From Saprospiraceae bacterium (GTDB lineage: Bacteria; Bacteroidota; Bacteroidia; Chitinophagales; Saprospiraceae), in assembly GCA_016709995.1 (NCBI GenBank), contig JADJLQ010000001.1, forward strand, positions 1,770,001-1,834,000: DNA of 64,000 nucleotides, read 5' to 3'. Positions within the stretch are counted from its first letter, which is position 1, and every line of letters starts with the position of its first letter. Positions 61,665 to 64,000 of this stretch are shown here, in pieces. The notes beneath the pieces were generated by a model, which did not search any database, had not been told where the DNA came from, and worked only from the letters and a program-made list of their open reading frames with translations. Position numbers and translations under genes: made by a program.

Positions 61665-62708
61665 ATGGAAGCAACTACCTACGAAGAAATCAAAGCCAAA
61701 TTCACCAATACCGGTCTGGAGATTGAAGAATCCATCATCGATTCTGCAGAAGCTTTAGAAATATTCAGGATAAAATACCTTGGCAGCAAGAGTATTATCA
61801 AAGACTTGGCGCAATACATTAAAGAGGTACCTGGTGATCACCGCAAAGAGGCAGGCATGCTGCTGAATCATTTAAAAACGGCGGCGGAGAATAGATATCA
61901 ATCACTTCAGGCAACCTTTGTCATCAAGTCCGGTTCGAAAAAATCCAACCTCGATCTCTCTGCACCTGGATATCCGATGGAGCTTGGAGCTCGTCATCCT
62001 GTCTCCATCGTGATGAATCAGATCATCGATATTTTTAAGCGTATAGGATTTACTATAGCAGAAGATCGGGAGATCGAAGACGACTGGCATAATTTCACTG
62101 CCTTGAATACTCCCGATGACCATCCTGCCAGGGATATGCAGGATACTTTTTATATCAAAGACTCTATCCAGTATTTGCTGCGCACCCATACCTCGCCCGT
62201 ACAGGCGCGTGTCATGACGAGGGACAAACCTCCGATAAGGATCATTGCACCAGGCCGGGTCTATCGCAATGAGACTGTATCTGCGCGATCACACTGCCAG
62301 TTTCACCAGGTAGAGGGGCTTTATATAGATGAGGGAGTATCTTTTGCAGACATGAAGCAGACCCTCTTATATTATGCCCGCGAACAGTATGGGTCCGATG
62401 TAAAGATCAGGCTGAGACCATCTTTTTTCCCATTCACAGAGCCTAGTGCAGAGATGGATGTATATTATGGTTTGGCTGATGAGACAGCCCATAAGATTAC
62501 TAAAGGAACCGGTTGGTTGGAGATCCTCGGTTGTGGCATGGTAGATCCTACAGTTTTGGAAAATTGTGGCATCGATTCCACCAAATATTCAGGATTTGCT
62601 TTTGGTATGGGCATCGAGCGCCAGGTGCTGCTTAAATATGGAGTACCGGATATCAGGATGTTATTTGAGAATGATGTCCGTTTTTTGAAGCAATTTACGG
62701 GGTTGTAA
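61665..62708 (+). CDS. pheS: Phenylalanine--tRNA ligase alpha subunit
   Basis: A 347-residue class II aminoacyl-tRNA synthetase subunit. The N-terminal coiled-coil (~1-90) is followed by motif 1 (HPVSIVMNQIIDIFKRIGF), motif 2 (RVYRNETVSARSHCQFHQVEG) and motif 3 (GFAFGMGIERQVLLKYG). It forms the alpha2-beta2 enzyme with PheT, which is not adjacent. The gene converges on the MazF toxin gene. Confidence 0.97.
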   Translation: MEATTYEEIKAKFTNTGLEIEESIIDSAEALEIFRIKYLGSKSIIKDLAQYIKEVPGDHRKEAGMLLNHLKTAAENRYQSLQATFVIKSGSKKSNLDLSAPGYPMELGARHPVSIVMNQIIDIFKRIGFTIAEDREIEDDWHNFTALNTPDDHPARDMQDTFYIKDSIQYLLRTHTSPVQARVMTRDKPPIRIIAPGRVYRNETVSARSHCQFHQVEGLYIDEGVSFADMKQTLLYYAREQYGSDVKIRLRPSFFPFTEPSAEMDVYYGLADETAHKITKGTGWLEILGCGMVDPTVLENCGIDSTKYSGFAFGMGIERQVLLKYGVPDIRMLFENDVRFLKQFTGL

Positions 62709-62723
62709 AAAGTTAAGCAAAGG

Positions 62724-63071
62724 CTATTCGTCTTCTAGATCCAATAATAGTTTCAAATTTGCTTTGAGTACCTTAATAGAATCGGATTGTAAGTTGCCAA
62801 TTAATTTTATAAATCGTCGATTATCAACCGATCTTATCTGGTCTATCAATATGTCGGATGGATGCTCTAATCCACTTTGGTTTTTTGGGATATTTAATCG
62901 CAGGAATTTACTTGCTGGTACCACATTAGTTGTGATCGGACAAATCATGGTGGTCCTGGGGTTTAAATTATTAAGAATATCACTTTGAACGATGAGGGCC
63001 GGCCTTATCTTGCCAGGCTCAGAACCAAAAGTTGGGTCTAAATTGACTAACCAGATTTCATACTGTTTCAT
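62724..63071 (-). CDS. MazF/PemK-type toxin of a type II toxin-antitoxin pair
   Basis: A 115-residue protein starting at the ATG at 63071 (another at 63077). It has the MazF pattern: YEIWLVNLDPTFGSEPGKIRP, PALIVQSD, TTMICPITTN and SDILIDQIRSVDNRR. MazF toxins are endoribonucleases cutting at short sequence sites; the Arg in the RPALIV region and Thr in the CPITTN region line up with the active site. It overlaps the antitoxin gene by about 14-20 bases, the usual order antitoxin first. Confidence 0.92.
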   Translation of the reverse strand: MKQYEIWLVNLDPTFGSEPGKIRPALIVQSDILNNLNPRTTMICPITTNVVPASKFLRLNIPKNQSGLEHPSDILIDQIRSVDNRRFIKLIGNLQSDSIKVLKANLKLLLDLEDE

Positions 63072-63300
63072 AGTCATCAAGTAGCGTTTCGTAGTCTTTT
63101 AATACTTCTAAGGAACTTTCAGATGTTCTCTCTATCTCCAGTTTTAATTGGATAATGATCGCTTCTCTTTTTTTTAACTTATTATAATACTTCAAAGCCT
63201 CATTTATATACTTATTTCTGGAAATATTAGTTCCCTTAACAATTTCATTTATTTCTACAAATGTCTGATTTTCAAGTTTTAACGAAACTGACACTGTCAT
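63058..63300 (-). CDS. Ribbon-helix-helix-type antitoxin
   Basis: An 80-residue protein: the N-terminal VSVSLKLENQTFVEINEIVK and SRNKYINEALKYY fit a ribbon-helix-helix DNA-binding dimer, and the charged C-terminal helix would wrap the toxin. It should neutralise the MazF-type toxin and repress the shared promoter. A TACCTTTG box on the minus strand (63322-63329) precedes the ATG by 21 bases, with a direct repeat just beyond it that could be the operator. Confidence 0.85.
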   Translation of the reverse strand: MTVSVSLKLENQTFVEINEIVKGTNISRNKYINEALKYYNKLKKREAIIIQLKLEIERTSESSLEVLKDYETLLDDYETV

Positions 63301-63321
63301 AAATCATCGAATTTTAATATA

Positions 63322-63357
63322 CAAAGGTAATATCATTTTTATAATACTTTTATAATA
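63322..63357 (-). promoter_or_regulatory. Promoter -7 box and candidate operator repeats of the toxin-antitoxin genes
   Basis: TACCTTTG (minus, 63322-63329) fits the -7 consensus. Directly upstream are two copies of TTTTATAATA (plus-strand view, 63337-63346 and 63348-63357) with an 11-base period, one helical turn, as expected for side-by-side ribbon-helix-helix dimers. Confidence 0.45.
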
Positions 63358-63552
63358 TCAATTACTTTCGGATTTGTCTGATTGAACATTATCAGTTTTC
63401 AAGATTGTTATATTTTTGCCAAACAATTTTAAAAATGCTTTGTAAAACCACTTTAATATGGTCGTGGATCCGCTCATTGACTACTTCCATGAGGAAAATA
63501 GAAGCCTAAACAAAAATCAAATTAAAATTTGGATGAAGATCTTTTAAATTAC

Positions 63553-63578
63553 ATTGGATCAATAAAAATTGATCCAAT
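63553..63578. promoter_or_regulatory. Perfect 11-bp hairpin upstream of hisS
   Basis: ATTGGATCAAT (63553-63563) and its complement (63568-63578) enclose a four-A loop. There is no long T-run after it, so a classical terminator is unlikely. It lies 56 bases before the hisS ATG and may be an operator or mRNA structure. Confidence 0.45.
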
Positions 63579-63634
63579 ATTTCAGGTATTTTTAACCTAA
63601 TTGAATACCAGGCATAATAATTACACCATAACAA

Positions 63635-64000
63635 ATGACCAAACCTTCCCTTCCTAAAGGCACCCGCGACTTTCTTCCAAATGAAGTCATGAAACGAAAA
63701 TACATGTTTGGTATCCTCGAGCAAGTGTTTCAACGGCATGGTTTTGTTCCAATAGAAACCCCCGCTCTTGAACTCATGCAGACACTTACTGGCAAATATG
63801 GGGAAGAAGGCGATCGACTTTTATTTAAAATACTCAACAATGGTGATTTTCTTGCAGAAGCTGATGCCAATGCCCTTGAAACCAAGGATTCCGGTGCGCT
63901 GGCCGCCAGTATTTCCAAAAGAGGATTGCGCTACGACCTGACTGTGCCATTTGCAAGGTTCGTCGTCATGAATCGAAATGAGATCACCTTTCCGTTTAAA
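63635..64000 (+). CDS. hisS: Histidine--tRNA ligase (3' end outside window)
   Basis: The first 122 codons of a class II histidyl-tRNA synthetase. KPSLPKGTRDFLP is the HisRS start; the GFVPIETPALELMQTLTGKYGEEGD region and the LRYDLTVPFARFV motif, shared with HisZ and HisRS, are clear. It is continued beyond the window. A 63-residue frame on the minus strand overlapping the start is a shadow. Confidence 0.95.
   Translation, partial: MTKPSLPKGTRDFLPNEVMKRKYMFGILEQVFQRHGFVPIETPALELMQTLTGKYGEEGDRLLFKILNNGDFLAEADANALETKDSGALAASISKRGLRYDLTVPFARFVVMNRNEITFPFK

Larger units (their letters stand above)
63301..63634. other. Intergenic region before hisS
   Basis: This 334-base A+T-rich stretch contains the toxin-antitoxin promoter area at its left end and a hairpin at 63553-63578. 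No coding frame is supported on either strand. A TATTTTTG box (63411-63418) lies 216 bases before hisS and lacks a good -33 element. Confidence 0.6.

Noticed and set aside
63506..63739. A 77-codon frame on the minus strand overlapping the start of hisS
   Set aside because: It overlaps the well-supported hisS coding sequence, matches nothing and has no independent support.

Overview
This 64 kb window is ordinary chromosome from a member of the Bacteroidota, most likely a Saprospiraceae-type lineage (inference). The support is: a PorP/SprF-family protein and a subtilase with a C-terminal type IX secretion sorting domain; a bacillithiol deacetylase (BshB1); the rpmB-rpmG-DUF4295 ribosomal cluster beside ftsY; electron-transfer flavoprotein genes; and promoters fitting the Bacteroidota TTTG/TANNTTTG consensus. 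Genes lie on both strands in short operons. There is no rRNA operon, prophage, insertion sequence or CRISPR array. One tRNA gene is present, tRNA-Arg(ACG).

Layout. 1-6.1 kb: the end of a CBS-domain PLP enzyme, a PorP/SprF protein, an M1 peptidase, a patatin, a small unknown and a neprosin-type glutamic peptidase homologue without a signal peptide. 6.2-12.1 kb (minus): a four-gene set (Tat-targeted Gfo/Idh/MocA oxidoreductase, lipoprotein dehydrogenase with cytochrome c, Tat-targeted sugar isomerase/epimerase, SDR) that looks like periplasmic sugar oxidation. 12.2-18.4 kb: an M24 peptidase, an isoprenylcysteine methyltransferase-like protein, an AI-2E transporter, and a vWA plus MoxR/BchI-like AAA+ pair. 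18.6-20.7 kb: an AraC regulator facing a decayed cupin gene, then three small stress-type genes. 20.8-28.3 kb: an ABC transporter, GH29 fucosidase, serine hydrolase, potassium channel, frameshifted esterase and amidohydrolase. 28.6-33.5 kb: lepB with two translationally coupled secreted proteins, then the subtilase. 33.5-36.7 kb: a half-size EamA protein, ftsY, DUF4295, rpmG, rpmB, tRNA-Arg and an unknown.

36.9-41.3 kb holds a PIG-L deacetylase, a tiny membrane protein and a sodium:solute symporter. 41.3-49.7 kb holds a bifunctional nuclease, etfA/etfB, a TPR protein, HtrA, an acyl-CoA carboxylase beta subunit, a THUMP methyltransferase and an outer-membrane protein. 49.8-56.2 kb holds an aldo/keto reductase, PAP2 phosphatase, fatty-acid hydroxylase, and an ECF sigma / membrane-barrel protein / four-repeat lipoprotein operon. 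56.2-64 kb holds bshB1-fabH, a secreted protein usually named asparagine synthetase B, a vWA-like membrane protein, pheS, a MazF-type toxin-antitoxin pair and the start of hisS.

No clearly new defence or mobile system is visible. The most unusual items are the cytosolic-looking neprosin homologue, the sigma factor whose conserved N-terminus lies upstream of any normal start codon, the protein joining an inner-membrane helix to an outer-membrane-type barrel with its four-repeat lipoprotein neighbour, and several loci with single-base frame breaks (cupin, esterase, end of the PIG-L gene). Those breaks are either recent decay or sequence errors.
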